From positions 434,001 to 498,000 of the forward strand of contig NZ_AP025476.1 of NCBI RefSeq assembly GCF_024347415.1: a stretch of 64,000 bases of DNA. Reading direction: 5' to 3'. This stretch comes from Vibrio crassostreae (GTDB lineage: Bacteria > Pseudomonadota > Gammaproteobacteria > Enterobacterales > Vibrionaceae). Positions 1-7,493 of the stretch are shown here, one piece after another. The notes beneath the pieces are model-generated. The model was not told the DNA's origin. It searched no databases and saw only the letters and a list, made by a program, of their open reading frames with translations. A program made the position numbers and the translations under genes. Each line of letters starts with the position of its first letter. Position 1 is the first letter of the stretch.

Positions 1-1129
1 CAACAACGATTAGAGGAGCAGCTAGCTTCTCTGCTGTGTCTACAGCGCCTTTACATACAGCTTCAGTGATGCGTAGACGTGGGCTGTCTAGACGAGAACC
101 TAGCTCAGCTTTAAGAGCTGAATCAGTGCGGTTCGCGATTTGAGCCATGATAGTAACAGCTTCAACTGGGTACTTACCTTTAGCAGTTTCGCCAGAAAGC
201 ATTACTGCATCAGTACCATCCATGATTGCGTTCGCAACGTCACCCGCTTCTGCACGAGTTGGACGTGGGTTGCTGATCATAGAGTCAAGCATTTGAGTTG
301 CTGTGATAACCATCTTACGTGCACGGTTACACTTCTCGATCATCATCTTCTGAGCGAAGATTACTTCTTCAGCTGGGATTTCAACACCTAGGTCACCACG
401 AGCAACCATGATGCCATCAGAAGCTTCAAGGATTGAATCGAAGTTATCTACACCTTCTTGGTTTTCAATCTTAGAAATGATGTGGATGTTCTCGCCGCCG
501 TTAGCGTTTAGAAGCTCACGGATTTCTTTAACGTCTTCTTCTTTACGGATGAAAGAAGCAGCAACGAAATCTACGCCTTGCTCACAACCAAACTTAAGGT
601 CAGCTTTGTCTTTCTCAGAAAGAGCTGGAAGTTGAACAGAAACGCCAGGAAGGTTAACACCTTTGTTTTCGCCTAGAGCACCGTTGTTAAGAACTTTACA
701 CTTAACTTCAGTTTCTGTTGTTGCGATAACTTCCATTTCGATTAGGCCGTCATCAACAAGGATAGTGTTACCTGCAGTTAGGTCTTTAGCGAAACCTAGG
801 TAAGTTACTGCTACTACGTCTTTGTTACCAACAACTGTTGCGTCAGTTGTGAAAGTGAACTCTTGACCAGCTACTAGATCTACGTCGTTACCATCTTCAA
901 GTTTGATAGTACGGATTTCTGGACCTTTAGTATCTAGAAGGATAGCAAGTTGCTCACCTTTATTTTCCATTACTTTACGGAAGTTCGCGATACGAGTGCC
1001 GTGCTCTGCGAAATCACCGTGAGAGAAGTTAAGACGCATAACGTTCATGCCAGCATCTACTAGTTCAGTTAGCTTCTCTACAGATTCAGTTTTAGGGCCA
1101 ATCGTACATACGATTTTGGTCTTTTTCAT
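1..1129 (-). CDS. pykF: Pyruvate kinase I (partial, C-terminus outside window)
   Basis: This gene converts phosphoenolpyruvate and ADP to pyruvate and ATP in the cytoplasm, the last step of glycolysis. Reading leftward from the ATG at 1129, the protein begins [16 protein letters not shown], the standard start of type-I bacterial pyruvate kinases. It continues with the substrate motif MRLNFSHGD, the metal/phosphate region [10 protein letters not shown], the catalytic segment SKIENQEG and the signature VARGDLGVE. About 376 codons of the usual roughly 470 are present; the regulatory C-terminal domain lies beyond base 1. A GGAGAG Shine-Dalgarno sequence sits just upstream of the ATG. The type-I (pykF) assignment rests on overall resemblance and is less certain than the enzyme family. 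Confidence 0.95.
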   Translation of the reverse strand, partial: MKKTKIVCTIGPKTESVEKLTELVDAGMNVMRLNFSHGDFAEHGTRIANFRKVMENKGEQLAILLDTKGPEIRTIKLEDGNDVDLVAGQEFTFTTDATVVGNKDVVAVTYLGFAKDLTAGNTILVDDGLIEMEVIATTETEVKCKVLNNGALGENKGVNLPGVSVQLPALSEKDKADLKFGCEQGVDFVAASFIRKEEDVKEIRELLNANGGENIHIISKIENQEGVDNFDSILEASDGIMVARGDLGVEIPAEEVIFAQKMMIEKCNRARKMVITATQMLDSMISNPRPTRAEAGDVANAIMDGTDAVMLSGETAKGKYPVEAVTIMAQIANRTDSALKAELGSRLDSPRLRITEAVCKGAVDTAEKLAAPLIVV

Positions 1130-1558
1130 GGAAGGTACTCTCCGGTAAGTATTGTTACAATTTGAAATTTATTTAAGTTCTGAAGATTGGTCCGCTACAT
1201 CAACATTTTGTGCCTGTTGTGTAAAAGCGCGGGACTTCCAATATGTCCTTCAGAGTTGTAAGTCTTTCATCAGTTTTAGTCATTTTATGACCAAAAGAAT
1301 TTGATTCAATATCGGTTTTCTGTGACTTACCCCACTATATAGGCGGTAAGTTGCAAAAAAATAACAGTCAGTTTTGTAATTTTTTTTCTTTTCGGGTGCG
1401 GATTCTACCACCTAATGAGTTCAATATCACTGCTTAACAATTGTCTTAGGACAAGGTTTTATCGCTATTTATTAATTTTTTGGATCAAAATAAATGGACT
1501 AAATAGTTTCGTTGTAACTATAATATGTTTCATATCGAAACTTAGTGGCCTTTTTTAA
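1130..1558. other. Divergent intergenic region between pykF and the deoR-type gene
   Basis: This 429-base, AT-rich stretch holds the two divergent 5' leaders. No open frame here looks like a gene. Toward pykF (minus strand) it includes A/T homopolymer runs near 1355-1395 and a TATATA-type element near 1336-1342. No -35 partner was convincing. The right end holds the promoter and operator-like sequence of the deoR-type gene, listed separately. Confidence 0.6.
1506..1541 (+). promoter_or_regulatory. Promoter and operator-like palindrome before the DeoR-type gene
   Basis: A perfect -10 hexamer TATAAT lies at 1519-1524. Just downstream, at 1527-1541, is the imperfect palindrome GTTTCATATCGAAAC (GTTTC-N5-GAAAC), which would overlap the expected transcription start. 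Another GTTTC half-site lies at 1506-1510. TTTC/GAAA half-sites resemble the operators of several DeoR-family sugar repressors. Autoregulation is therefore a reasonable inference. No good -35 is visible, so the promoter may depend on an activator or be weak. Confidence 0.5.
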
Positions 1559-2329
1559 ATGTCGAAACGAAACACCCAGCTCAGAAGACATGCAATTTCT
1601 AACCTAGTGAATGAAAAAGGGGAGGTTAGTGTTGATGAATTATCCGCTAAGTTCGAAACCTCAGAGGTCACTATTAGAAAGGACTTGGCGTCTTTAGAGA
1701 AAAACGGTCAGCTTTTACGCCGTTATGGTGGTGCGATTTCGTTACCGAAAGAGGTTGTCAACGAAGAACTGGGTCAACAAGTTTCGACTCGAAAGGTTTC
1801 ATTGGCAAAAGCCGCTGCAGATTTAATTCGCGACCATAACCGCATCGTGATCGATAGTGGCAGTACTACCGGTGCCCTAATTCAGCAGCTAAATGCTAAG
1901 CGTGGCTTGGTTGTGATGACCAACTCATTGCACGTCGCTAATGCGCTTAATGAGCTTGAAAGCGAGCCGACGTTATTAATGACTGGCGGCACTTGGGATA
2001 CCCATTCGGACTCTTTCCAAGGCAAAGTCGCAGAGTCGGTGCTCCGCGCTTACGATTTTGACCAACTATTTATCGGGGCAGATGGTATCGACCTTGATAG
2101 AGGCACAACTACGTTTAACGAACTGGTTGGCCTGAGCAAAGTAATGGCTGAAGTGTCACGAGAAGTGATCGTGATGGTTGAGTCGGAAAAAGTGGGACGA
2201 AAGATCCCGAACTTAGAGCTGGCATGGGAACACATTGACATCTTAATTACCGATACAGACTTGGGCGACGAATCTAAAGCAAGTATCGAATCACATGATG
2301 TTCGCGTGATCCTGACTGATCCAGCGTAA
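1559..2329 (+). CDS. DeoR/GlpR-family transcriptional regulator next to glmS
   Basis: The product is 256 residues, the usual size for DeoR-family repressors. The N-terminus is a winged helix-turn-helix (about residues 5-60: RRHAISNLVNEKGEVSVDEL, then SEVTIRKDLASLE and the family signature GQLLRRYGGA). Residues of about 75-230 form the sugar-phosphate-sensing DeoRC domain, with IVIDSGSTTGALI and LFIGADGIDLDRG. These proteins usually bind a phosphorylated sugar and release an operator. The gene lies 105 bases upstream of glmS in the same direction, so an amino-sugar phosphate is a likely effector and glmS a likely target. That link is inference from position and is not shown by the sequence. 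Confidence 0.88.
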   Translation: MSKRNTQLRRHAISNLVNEKGEVSVDELSAKFETSEVTIRKDLASLEKNGQLLRRYGGAISLPKEVVNEELGQQVSTRKVSLAKAAADLIRDHNRIVIDSGSTTGALIQQLNAKRGLVVMTNSLHVANALNELESEPTLLMTGGTWDTHSDSFQGKVAESVLRAYDFDQLFIGADGIDLDRGTTTFNELVGLSKVMAEVSREVIVMVESEKVGRKIPNLELAWEHIDILITDTDLGDESKASIESHDVRVILTDPA

Positions 2330-2434
2330 AAACAAATTAAAATATTATGCATTTACCTTCCTATAATTGATCTTAATAAAGATATGGCCTTTGCTTGCTG
2401 CCAATAGGAATAAAAAAATTGATGGAGTGAAACT

Positions 2435-4267
2435 ATGTGTGGAATTGTTGGTGCAGTAGCACAGCGTGATGTAGCTGAAATTTTAGTAGAAGGCCTTCGT
2501 CGCCTAGAATACCGTGGCTACGATTCAGCAGGTGTCGCTGTAGTCGATACTGAATCTAACCTAACTCGTGTGCGCCGCCTTGGTAAAGTACAAGAGCTAG
2601 CAGACGCAGTCGATCAGCAACATGTGATTGGCGGTACTGGTATCGCTCATACACGTTGGGCAACGCACGGTGAACCATCTGAAGCGAATGCACACCCACA
2701 CATGTCTGGTGATATTGCTGTTGTACACAATGGTATTATCGAAAACCACGAAGCGCTGCGTGCTCTTCTTCAAGAGCGTGGTTATGTGTTTACTTCACAA
2801 ACGGATACTGAAGTTATCGCTCACTTAGTTGAATGGGAACTTCGTACTTCAGCTTCTTTGGTTGAAGCGCTTCAAAAGACAGCGAAACAATTAGACGGTG
2901 CATACGGCACGGTGGCGGTTGATCGTAAAGATCCTAGCCGTATTGTAGTTGCTCGTTCAGGTAGCCCAATCGTTATCGGTTTTGGTGTGGGCGAGAATTT
3001 CCTAGCCTCTGACCAACTTGCACTATTAAGCGTAACTCGTCGTTTCATGTACCTAGAAGAAGGTGATGTTGCTGAGGTTACTCGTCGTGATGTAACGGTA
3101 TTTGATGTAGCGGGTGAGCGTGTAGAGCGTGAAATCGTAGAATCAAACGCAGAACACGATGCTGGTGACAAAGGTCAATACCGTCACTTCATGCAGAAAG
3201 AGATCTTCGAACAGCCAACCGCGCTGATCAACACAATGGAAGGTCGTATTTCAGATACGTCTGTGATCACTAATGCTATCGGCGTTAAAGCTGAAGAGAT
3301 TCTAAGCAAGGTTGAACACGTGCAGATCATCGCATGTGGCACCTCTTACAACTCAGGTATGGCTGCTCGCTACTGGTTTGAATCTCTAGCTGGCGTAAGC
3401 TGTGACGTAGAGATCGCTTCTGAGTTCCGTTACCGTGATTTCGTTGTTCGCCCGAACAGCCTTTTAGTGACTCTGTCTCAGTCTGGTGAAACGGCTGATA
3501 CGCTTGCTGCACTTCGTCTTGCAAAAGAGAAGGGTTACATGTCAGCAATGACCATCTGTAACGTAGCAGGTTCTTCGCTTGTTCGTGAGTCTGATTTTGC
3601 CTTTATGACTCGCGCAGGAACGGAGATCGGTGTTGCTTCTACTAAAGCCTTCACAACACAGCTAGCGGCTATGCTGATGATGGTAACGTCAATTGGTCGT
3701 CTACAAGGTCGTATCAATGAAGAGAAAGAAGCGGAAATCGTTCAAGCACTTCACCAACTGCCTGCTGATATCGAGAAAGCATTAGCGTTTGATAAAGAGA
3801 TCGAAGCACTGGCACCTGATTTTGCTGATAAGCACCACACACTGTTCTTGGGTCGTGGTGAGTTCTACCCAATCGCGATGGAAGCATCTCTTAAACTGAA
3901 AGAGATCTCTTACATCCACGCAGAAGCATACGCGGCTGGTGAGCTTAAGCACGGTCCTTTGGCTCTTATCGATGCAGATATGCCAGTTGTGGTTATTGCA
4001 CCAAGTAACGACTTGCTAGAGAAGCTGAAATCAAATGTTGAAGAAGTCCGTGCTCGTGGCGGTCTGCTGTATGTATTTGCAGATGAAGCTGCTGGTTTCG
4101 AAAGCGATGAGAACATGAAGATCATCAAGATGCCTCATGTAAGTGAAGTAACTGCATCTATCTACTACACAGTACCAATGCAGCTGCTGTCTTACCATGT
4201 TGCGTTGATCAAAGGTACCGACGTTGACCAACCTCGTAACCTAGCGAAAGCTGTAACGGTTGAGTAA
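2435..4267 (+). CDS. glmS: Glutamine--fructose-6-phosphate aminotransferase (isomerizing)
   Basis: GlmS makes glucosamine-6-phosphate from fructose-6-phosphate and glutamine, the entry step to peptidoglycan and LPS amino sugars. The 610-residue length matches the family. The protein starts MCGIVGA, so Cys2 becomes the glutaminase nucleophile after Met removal. The N-terminal amidotransferase domain (about 1-240) is followed by two SIS sugar-isomerase domains with [11 protein letters not shown] and [14 protein letters not shown]. The C-terminus ([13 protein letters not shown]) is the conserved end that elsewhere contains the Tn7 target recognition sequence. A GGAG ribosome-binding site precedes the ATG. 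A TATAAT at 2362-2367 could give it its own promoter, but no -35 is clear. Its terminator has been split by an insertion sequence. Confidence 0.97.
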   Translation: MCGIVGAVAQRDVAEILVEGLRRLEYRGYDSAGVAVVDTESNLTRVRRLGKVQELADAVDQQHVIGGTGIAHTRWATHGEPSEANAHPHMSGDIAVVHNGIIENHEALRALLQERGYVFTSQTDTEVIAHLVEWELRTSASLVEALQKTAKQLDGAYGTVAVDRKDPSRIVVARSGSPIVIGFGVGENFLASDQLALLSVTRRFMYLEEGDVAEVTRRDVTVFDVAGERVEREIVESNAEHDAGDKGQYRHFMQKEIFEQPTALINTMEGRISDTSVITNAIGVKAEEILSKVEHVQIIACGTSYNSGMAARYWFESLAGVSCDVEIASEFRYRDFVVRPNSLLVTLSQSGETADTLAALRLAKEKGYMSAMTICNVAGSSLVRESDFAFMTRAGTEIGVASTKAFTTQLAAMLMMVTSIGRLQGRINEEKEAEIVQALHQLPADIEKALAFDKEIEALAPDFADKHHTLFLGRGEFYPIAMEASLKLKEISYIHAEAYAAGELKHGPLALIDADMPVVVIAPSNDLLEKLKSNVEEVRARGGLLYVFADEAAGFESDENMKIIKMPHVSEVTASIYYTVPMQLLSYHVALIKGTDVDQPRNLAKAVTVE

Positions 4268-4300
4268 TCGACAGCTTATCTAAGAAATAGATAATAAGAA

Positions 4301-4310
4301 GCCCATCCTG
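4301..4310 (+). terminator. Left arm of the split glmS terminator, plus target duplication
   Basis: GCCCATC at 4301-4307 is the ascending arm of the old glmS rho-independent terminator. CTG at 4308-4310 is the left copy of the 3-bp target duplication. The matching arm GATGGGC and the T-run lie 1.4 kb away at 5741-5753. Removing the insertion sequence and one CTG restores GCCCATC-CTGT-GATGGGC-TTTTTT, a normal terminator with a four-base loop. Confidence 0.85.
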
Positions 4311-4335
4311 TGAACTGACCCCCAATAGTTGGACA
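4311..4335 (+). repeat. Left terminal inverted repeat of the IS element
   Basis: The 25 bases starting TGAACTGACCCCC and ending AGTTGGACA match the reverse complement of 5712-5736 at 21 of 25 positions. The TG...CA ends are typical of IS3-family elements. Confidence 0.9.
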
Positions 4336-4356
4336 CCAATTATTGGGGGTCTTTTT
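4317..4356 (+). terminator. Strong intrinsic terminator hairpin within the IS left end
   Basis: Bases 4317-4332 pair with 4336-4351 to form a 16-bp stem, including one G-T pair, closed by a three-base loop ACA. Five T residues follow at 4352-4356. The hairpin lies between glmS and orfA and ends immediately before the orfA ATG at 4357. It should stop readthrough from glmS. In any readthrough RNA it would also bury the G-rich sequence that might act as the orfA ribosome-binding site. Confidence 0.8.
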
Positions 4357-4866
4357 ATGTCCAAATATAGCCGAGAGCTAAAATGTATCATTGCTAAGCA
4401 ATATTTAGATGGCACGTCATCTCTCTGCTTAGCAAAACAATATTCAATCTCTTCAAGACAGATACGGTATTGGGCTCAAGTCTTTGCCATCCATGGTACT
4501 GATTCATTTTTACCAACTAAGCATGCTGCCTCTGCTCAGACAAAGCGAAAAGCATTGAATTTAATGTGGACGAATGAATGGTCTCTCACGCACACTAGCG
4601 CTGTATTAAACCTCTCATCCCCTGGGATACTCTCTGTCTGGCTCAAACGATTTAATGAGCTGGGTATCAAAGGGCTCAAAATGCGCCAGAAAGGAAGACC
4701 CTCAATGAAACAGCAACCTCAACGTACCACTAAGCCTGATAATGAAATGACGCTTGAGGAGCTAAAAGAGGAGTTGGTCTACTTACGAACCGAGAATGCC
4801 GTTCTAAAAAAGTTGGAAGAGTTGGAGCAGGAAAAAAACCGTCGAACAAAGAAAAAGCGGTCATAG
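4357..4866 (+). CDS. IS3-family transposase OrfA (helix-turn-helix protein)
   Basis: The product is 169 residues, close to OrfA of IS150-type elements. It carries helix-turn-helix segments at the N-terminus (about residues 5-45, CLAKQYSISSRQIRYWAQVF) and a second around 70-105 (LTHTSAVLNLSSPGILSVWL), which bind the terminal repeats. A leucine-rich coiled coil follows near 130-160 (LEELKEELVYLRTENAVLKK). Near its end, two slippery heptamers (4806-4812 A-AAA-AAG and 4833-4839 A-AAA-AAC) allow a -1 shift into orfB. No free Shine-Dalgarno is visible because the sequence before the ATG lies in a hairpin. Confidence 0.93.
   Translation: MSKYSRELKCIIAKQYLDGTSSLCLAKQYSISSRQIRYWAQVFAIHGTDSFLPTKHAASAQTKRKALNLMWTNEWSLTHTSAVLNLSSPGILSVWLKRFNELGIKGLKMRQKGRPSMKQQPQRTTKPDNEMTLEELKEELVYLRTENAVLKKLEELEQEKNRRTKKKRS
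4833..4839 (+). promoter_or_regulatory. Programmed -1 frameshift site between orfA and orfB
   Basis: The heptamer A-AAA-AAC fits the X-XXY-YYZ slippery pattern in the orfA frame. A -1 slip here moves ribosomes into the orfB frame, which stays open from this point. The OrfA coiled coil is then kept whole and is followed by PSNKEKAVIALTLKGKYPLK. An alternative heptamer A-AAA-AAG lies at 4806-4812. Either could yield the OrfAB fusion transposase. Confidence 0.6.
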
Positions 4867-5705
4867 CTCTAACTCTTAAAGGCAAGTACCCACTAAAGCA
4901 CTTACTGCACACTCTACAGCTGGCAAAAAGTGTCTTTTATTATCAGGCTCAAACGAGCAAGCGCCCAAATAGCTACGAACGTGAGCTGCGGTTGATAAAG
5001 TCAATTTATCATGAACATAAGGGTCGATACGGCTACCGCCGTATTCACTTGGAACTAAAAAATCAGGGGGTCGTGCTTAATCACAAAACGGTTCAAAGAC
5101 TTATGGCTCAGCTGAACCTTAAATCGACAGTCAGGATTAAAAAGTATCGTTCATACCGAGGAGAGTCTGGAACAGCAGCTCCCAACGTGCTTGAAAGAGA
5201 TTTTAGTGCGACTCAACCCGACGAAAAGTGGGTAACTGATGTCACGGAGTTCAAAGTCAAAGAGCAGAAAGTATACTTGTCTCCCATTGTCGACTTGTTT
5301 ACTCAGGAAGTGGTTGCTTATAGAGTGGCCCAAAATGCCTGCTTGCCGCTTGTCACGGATATGCTGACGGAGGCTATATCAAAGCTGAAACCCAACTCAA
5401 AGCCAATTATACACAGCGATCAAGGTTGGCAATATCGCCATCGACAGTATCAGAAAAAGGTAGCGGAGAGTGGGTTAACGCAAAGCATGTCGAGAAAAGG
5501 TAACTGCTTGGATAATGCGGTTGCTGAAAACTTTTTTGCTTTACTCAAAACAGAGATGTATCACAACCAAAGCTTTGAAGATGCAGATGCTCTGATAGAG
5601 CAAATTAAAGAATACATCGAGTACTACAATACCAAACGTATAAAAGTGAAACTAAAAGGCCTGACTCCGATAGAATATCGAACTCAGGCCTTGAAAGCCG
5701 CTTAA
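4839..5705 (+). CDS. IS3-family transposase OrfB (DDE integrase), made by frameshift
   Basis: This reading frame supplies the catalytic part of the OrfAB transposase. The start given is the first codon after a -1 slip at 4833-4839; the first ATG in frame is 4992, which would remove the N-terminal segment. After the IS3-type HTH_21 region (YGYRRIHLELKNQGVVLNHK) comes the rve integrase core with the DDE triad: D in EKWVTDVTEF, D in IIHSDQGWQY, and E in NAVAENFFALLK. The end, YYNTKRIKVKLKGLTPIEYR, is the usual C-terminus. No stop or frameshift interrupts the domain, so the enzyme looks functional. Confidence 0.92.
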   Translation, partial: PSNKEKAVIALTLKGKYPLKHLLHTLQLAKSVFYYQAQTSKRPNSYERELRLIKSIYHEHKGRYGYRRIHLELKNQGVVLNHKTVQRLMAQLNLKSTVRIKKYRSYRGESGTAAPNVLERDFSATQPDEKWVTDVTEFKVKEQKVYLSPIVDLFTQEVVAYRVAQNACLPLVTDMLTEAISKLKPNSKPIIHSDQGWQYRHRQYQKKVAESGLTQSMSRKGNCLDNAVAENFFALLKTEMYHNQSFEDADALIEQIKEYIEYYNTKRIKVKLKGLTPIEYRTQALKAA

Positions 5706-5711
5706 CAGAAA

Positions 5712-5736
5712 TGTCCAACTTTACGGGGTCACTTCA
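5712..5736 (-). repeat. Right terminal inverted repeat of the IS element
   Basis: Read on the minus strand, this begins TGAAGTGACCCC and ends AGTTGGACA, matching the left repeat at 21 of 25 positions. It begins 7 bases after the orfB stop codon. Confidence 0.9.
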
Positions 5737-5753
5737 CTGTGATGGGCTTTTTT
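5737..5753 (+). terminator. Right arm and T-run of the split glmS terminator
   Basis: CTG (5737-5739) is the right copy of the target duplication. GATGGGC (5741-5747) with six following T residues is the descending arm of the former glmS terminator. Separated from GCCCATC by the IS, it can no longer form the hairpin. The intact sequence would also have worked, less strongly, on the minus strand for metY. Confidence 0.85.
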
Positions 5754-5781
5754 ATGTCTGTTACTTAAAGCTGTAGCGTCA

Positions 5782-7050
5782 TTAAGCGCTAAGTGCTTGC
5801 TCTAGGTCAGCCAAGATATCGTCAATGTGCTCGATACCTACTGAGAGGCGAATCATCTCTGGTGATACACCGGCTTGCTTTTGTTCTGCTTCGCTTAGCT
5901 GACGGTGTGTTGTAGAAGCAGGGTGGCAAGCCAGAGACTTGGCATCACCAATGTTCACTAGGCGCTTGAAGATTTGTAGCGCGTCGTAGAAGCGGACACC
6001 AGCTTCATAACCGTCCTTCAAGCCAAAAGATAGAATAGCCGATGGCTTACCCTGCATGTATTTTTCAGCAAGCGGGTAGAATTCTGAGCTAGGCAGACCA
6101 GCGTAGCTTACCCAACTGACTTTTTCGTGTTGGCTGAGGTATTCTGCCACTTTCAATGCATTCTCTGTGTGTCGCTCCATACGTAACGACAATGTCTCCA
6201 AGCCTTGCATCAACATGAAAGCATTCATTGGCGACAGTGCTGCACCTGTATTACGTAGGGGAACCGTTCTAGCTCGACCAATAAACGCAGCCTCACCAAA
6301 TGCCTCGGTATAAACCACGCCATGATAAGAAGGCTCTGGCTGATTAAAAACAGGGAAGCGCTCTTTGTGCTCTGCCCATGGGAATTTTCCTGAATCGACA
6401 ATCACGCCACCTAACGTTGTACCGTGACCACCCACGTATTTGGTTAGTGAGTGCACCACGATGTCAGCACCAAAATCGATAGGTTTACACAGCACAGGCG
6501 TCGCGACTGTGTTATCAACAATCACAGGCACTCCTTGTGCGTGGGCAAGTTCTGCAACACGTTCTAAGTCGATGATATTACCAGCAGGGTTACCAATACT
6601 TTCACAGTAAACCGCCTTGGTTTTTTCATCGATCAGTGCCGCTAAGCTTTCTGGTTTGTCGTCTTTAGCAAAACGAACTTCAATTCCTTGGTTTGGCAAC
6701 ATGTGAGCAAATAGGGTGTAAGTACCACCGTAAAGCTGAGGCGTTGAGACAATGTTGTCACCGATTTGCGCCAACGTCTGAATCGCGTAGTTGATCGCAG
6801 CACTGCCCGCACTTACCACTAAGCCTGCAATCCCCCCTTCTAAGGCTGCCATGCGTTTTTCTAACACATCATTGGTTGGATTCATTATCCGTGTGTAGAT
6901 ATTACCTGGCACCGCAAGGTTAAACAGGTCGGCGCCATGTTGTGCGTCATCGAATTCGTAAGCGACGGTTTGGTAAATAGGTGTGGCAACCGATTTGGTT
7001 GTTGGATCAGTTTCGTAGCCGAAGTGAATCGAGAGTGTTTCGTCTTTCAT
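5782..7050 (-). CDS. metY: O-acetylhomoserine aminocarboxypropyltransferase (sulfhydrylase)
   Basis: This PLP enzyme of the Cys/Met-metabolism family makes homocysteine directly from O-acetylhomoserine and sulfide. The chosen ATG at 7050 is preceded by a GGGAAGAAAC ribosome-binding site and gives 422 residues, starting MKDETLSIHFGYETDP; an upstream ATG at 7086 lacks such a site. Family signs are the PLP lysine at about residue 204 in HSLTKYVGGHGT, the IYTRIMNPT segment, and IRLSVGIEHIDDILADL near the end. The length (over 420) and the insert around 215-265 favour MetY over MetB or MetC (about 390). It converges on glmS and has lost the shared terminator to the IS. Confidence 0.9.
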   Translation of the reverse strand: MKDETLSIHFGYETDPTTKSVATPIYQTVAYEFDDAQHGADLFNLAVPGNIYTRIMNPTNDVLEKRMAALEGGIAGLVVSAGSAAINYAIQTLAQIGDNIVSTPQLYGGTYTLFAHMLPNQGIEVRFAKDDKPESLAALIDEKTKAVYCESIGNPAGNIIDLERVAELAHAQGVPVIVDNTVATPVLCKPIDFGADIVVHSLTKYVGGHGTTLGGVIVDSGKFPWAEHKERFPVFNQPEPSYHGVVYTEAFGEAAFIGRARTVPLRNTGAALSPMNAFMLMQGLETLSLRMERHTENALKVAEYLSQHEKVSWVSYAGLPSSEFYPLAEKYMQGKPSAILSFGLKDGYEAGVRFYDALQIFKRLVNIGDAKSLACHPASTTHRQLSEAEQKQAGVSPEMIRLSVGIEHIDDILADLEQALSA

Positions 7051-7213
7051 GTTTCTTCCCTGAACTATTGAATGATTTGTGTACACTCATATTGCCGATT
7101 TTTTTATAAAAGAAAAGTATGTTTAGTCACAGAGAGGCAATTGGAATTGTGTGCGGGATGATTCGTTATTGGTTAGGAAATGCAGGGCGTAAGTTGTACA
7201 GATTTAGAAAAGC

Positions 7214-7248
7214 AAAAAGCCAGAGCAGCATGAACTGTTCTGGCTTTT
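7214..7248 (-). terminator. Terminator after the tRNA-Ile gene
   Basis: On the minus strand, AAAAGCCAGA pairs with TCTGGCTTTTT around an inner CAG/CTG stem and a short loop. It lies 7 bases past the tRNA 3' end and finishes in a T-run. Confidence 0.8.
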
Positions 7249-7254
7249 CTAATT

Positions 7255-7330
7255 TGGTGGCCCCTCCCAGATTTGAACTGGGGACCGAACGATTATGAGT
7301 CGTGCGCTCTAACCACTGAGCTAAGGGGCC
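7255..7330 (-). tRNA. tRNA-Ile2 (anticodon CAU, read as lysidine-modified for AUA)
   Basis: The minus strand gives a 76-nt cloverleaf. The acceptor stem is GGCCCCT/AGGGGCC, the D-stem GCTC/GAGC, the anticodon loop CTCATAA, the T-arm CCCAG-TTCAAAT-CTGGG, and the CCA end is encoded. CAU would suggest tRNA-Met, but the acceptor stem and body resemble E. coli ileX, the minor isoleucine tRNA. Its C34 is changed to lysidine by TilS to read AUA. The gene stands alone, with its own promoter and terminator. Confidence 0.9.
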
Positions 7331-7341
7331 GTAGGGCATAG

Positions 7342-7370
7342 ATTATAGGGGAAGCGTTCAATGGTGTCTA
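7342..7370 (-). promoter_or_regulatory. Sigma-70 promoter of the tRNA-Ile gene
   Basis: On the minus strand, TAGACA (7370-7365) and TATAAT (7347-7342) are separated by exactly 17 bases. Transcription would start about 5 bases before the tRNA. The discriminator CTATGCCC is C-rich near the start, as in many stable-RNA promoters under stringent control. Confidence 0.75.
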
Positions 7371-7423
7371 GACACTATAAGGGGCAATTCCGCTTACATC
7401 TTAGCCACTTAAATCACACAGAT

Positions 7424-7453
7424 AAAAAAAAGGTGAGCCAACGCTCACCTTTT
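7424..7453 (-). terminator. Terminator of the rpsU-dnaG-rpoD operon
   Basis: AGGTGAGC pairs with GCTCACCT around a 4-base loop. On the minus strand seven T residues follow. It sits 40 bases after the rpoD stop codon. Confidence 0.85.
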
Positions 7454-7493
7454 CTTATTTATGCTTAAAAGCTAACCACACTTGAGTGTGCGA

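Larger units (their letters stand above)
4311..5736 (+). mobile_element. IS3-family insertion sequence (IS150-like), complete, 1426 bp
   Basis: The element has terminal inverted repeats of 25 bp (21 matches) that begin TG and end CA, flanked by a 3-bp direct repeat CTG (4308-4310 and 5737-5739). It carries two overlapping genes, orfA and orfB, joined by a -1 frameshift, with a DDE integrase in orfB. Length, termini, 3-bp duplication and gene layout all fit the IS150 group of the IS3 family. Both reading frames appear intact and the flanking repeat is perfect, so the insertion looks recent and possibly still mobile. The exact IS name cannot be given without a database comparison. Confidence 0.93.

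Noticed and set aside
1297..1308. Possible Cra (FruR) binding site GAATTTGATTCA upstream of pykF
   Set aside because: It differs from the TGAATCGATTCA core by an inserted base, so the half-site spacing is wrong. Not strong enough to list as a site.
4311..4335. Tn7-like transposon at the glmS attachment site
   Set aside because: The element encodes only an IS3-family OrfA/OrfB with a 3-bp duplication; no tnsA-E genes and no 5-bp duplication are present.
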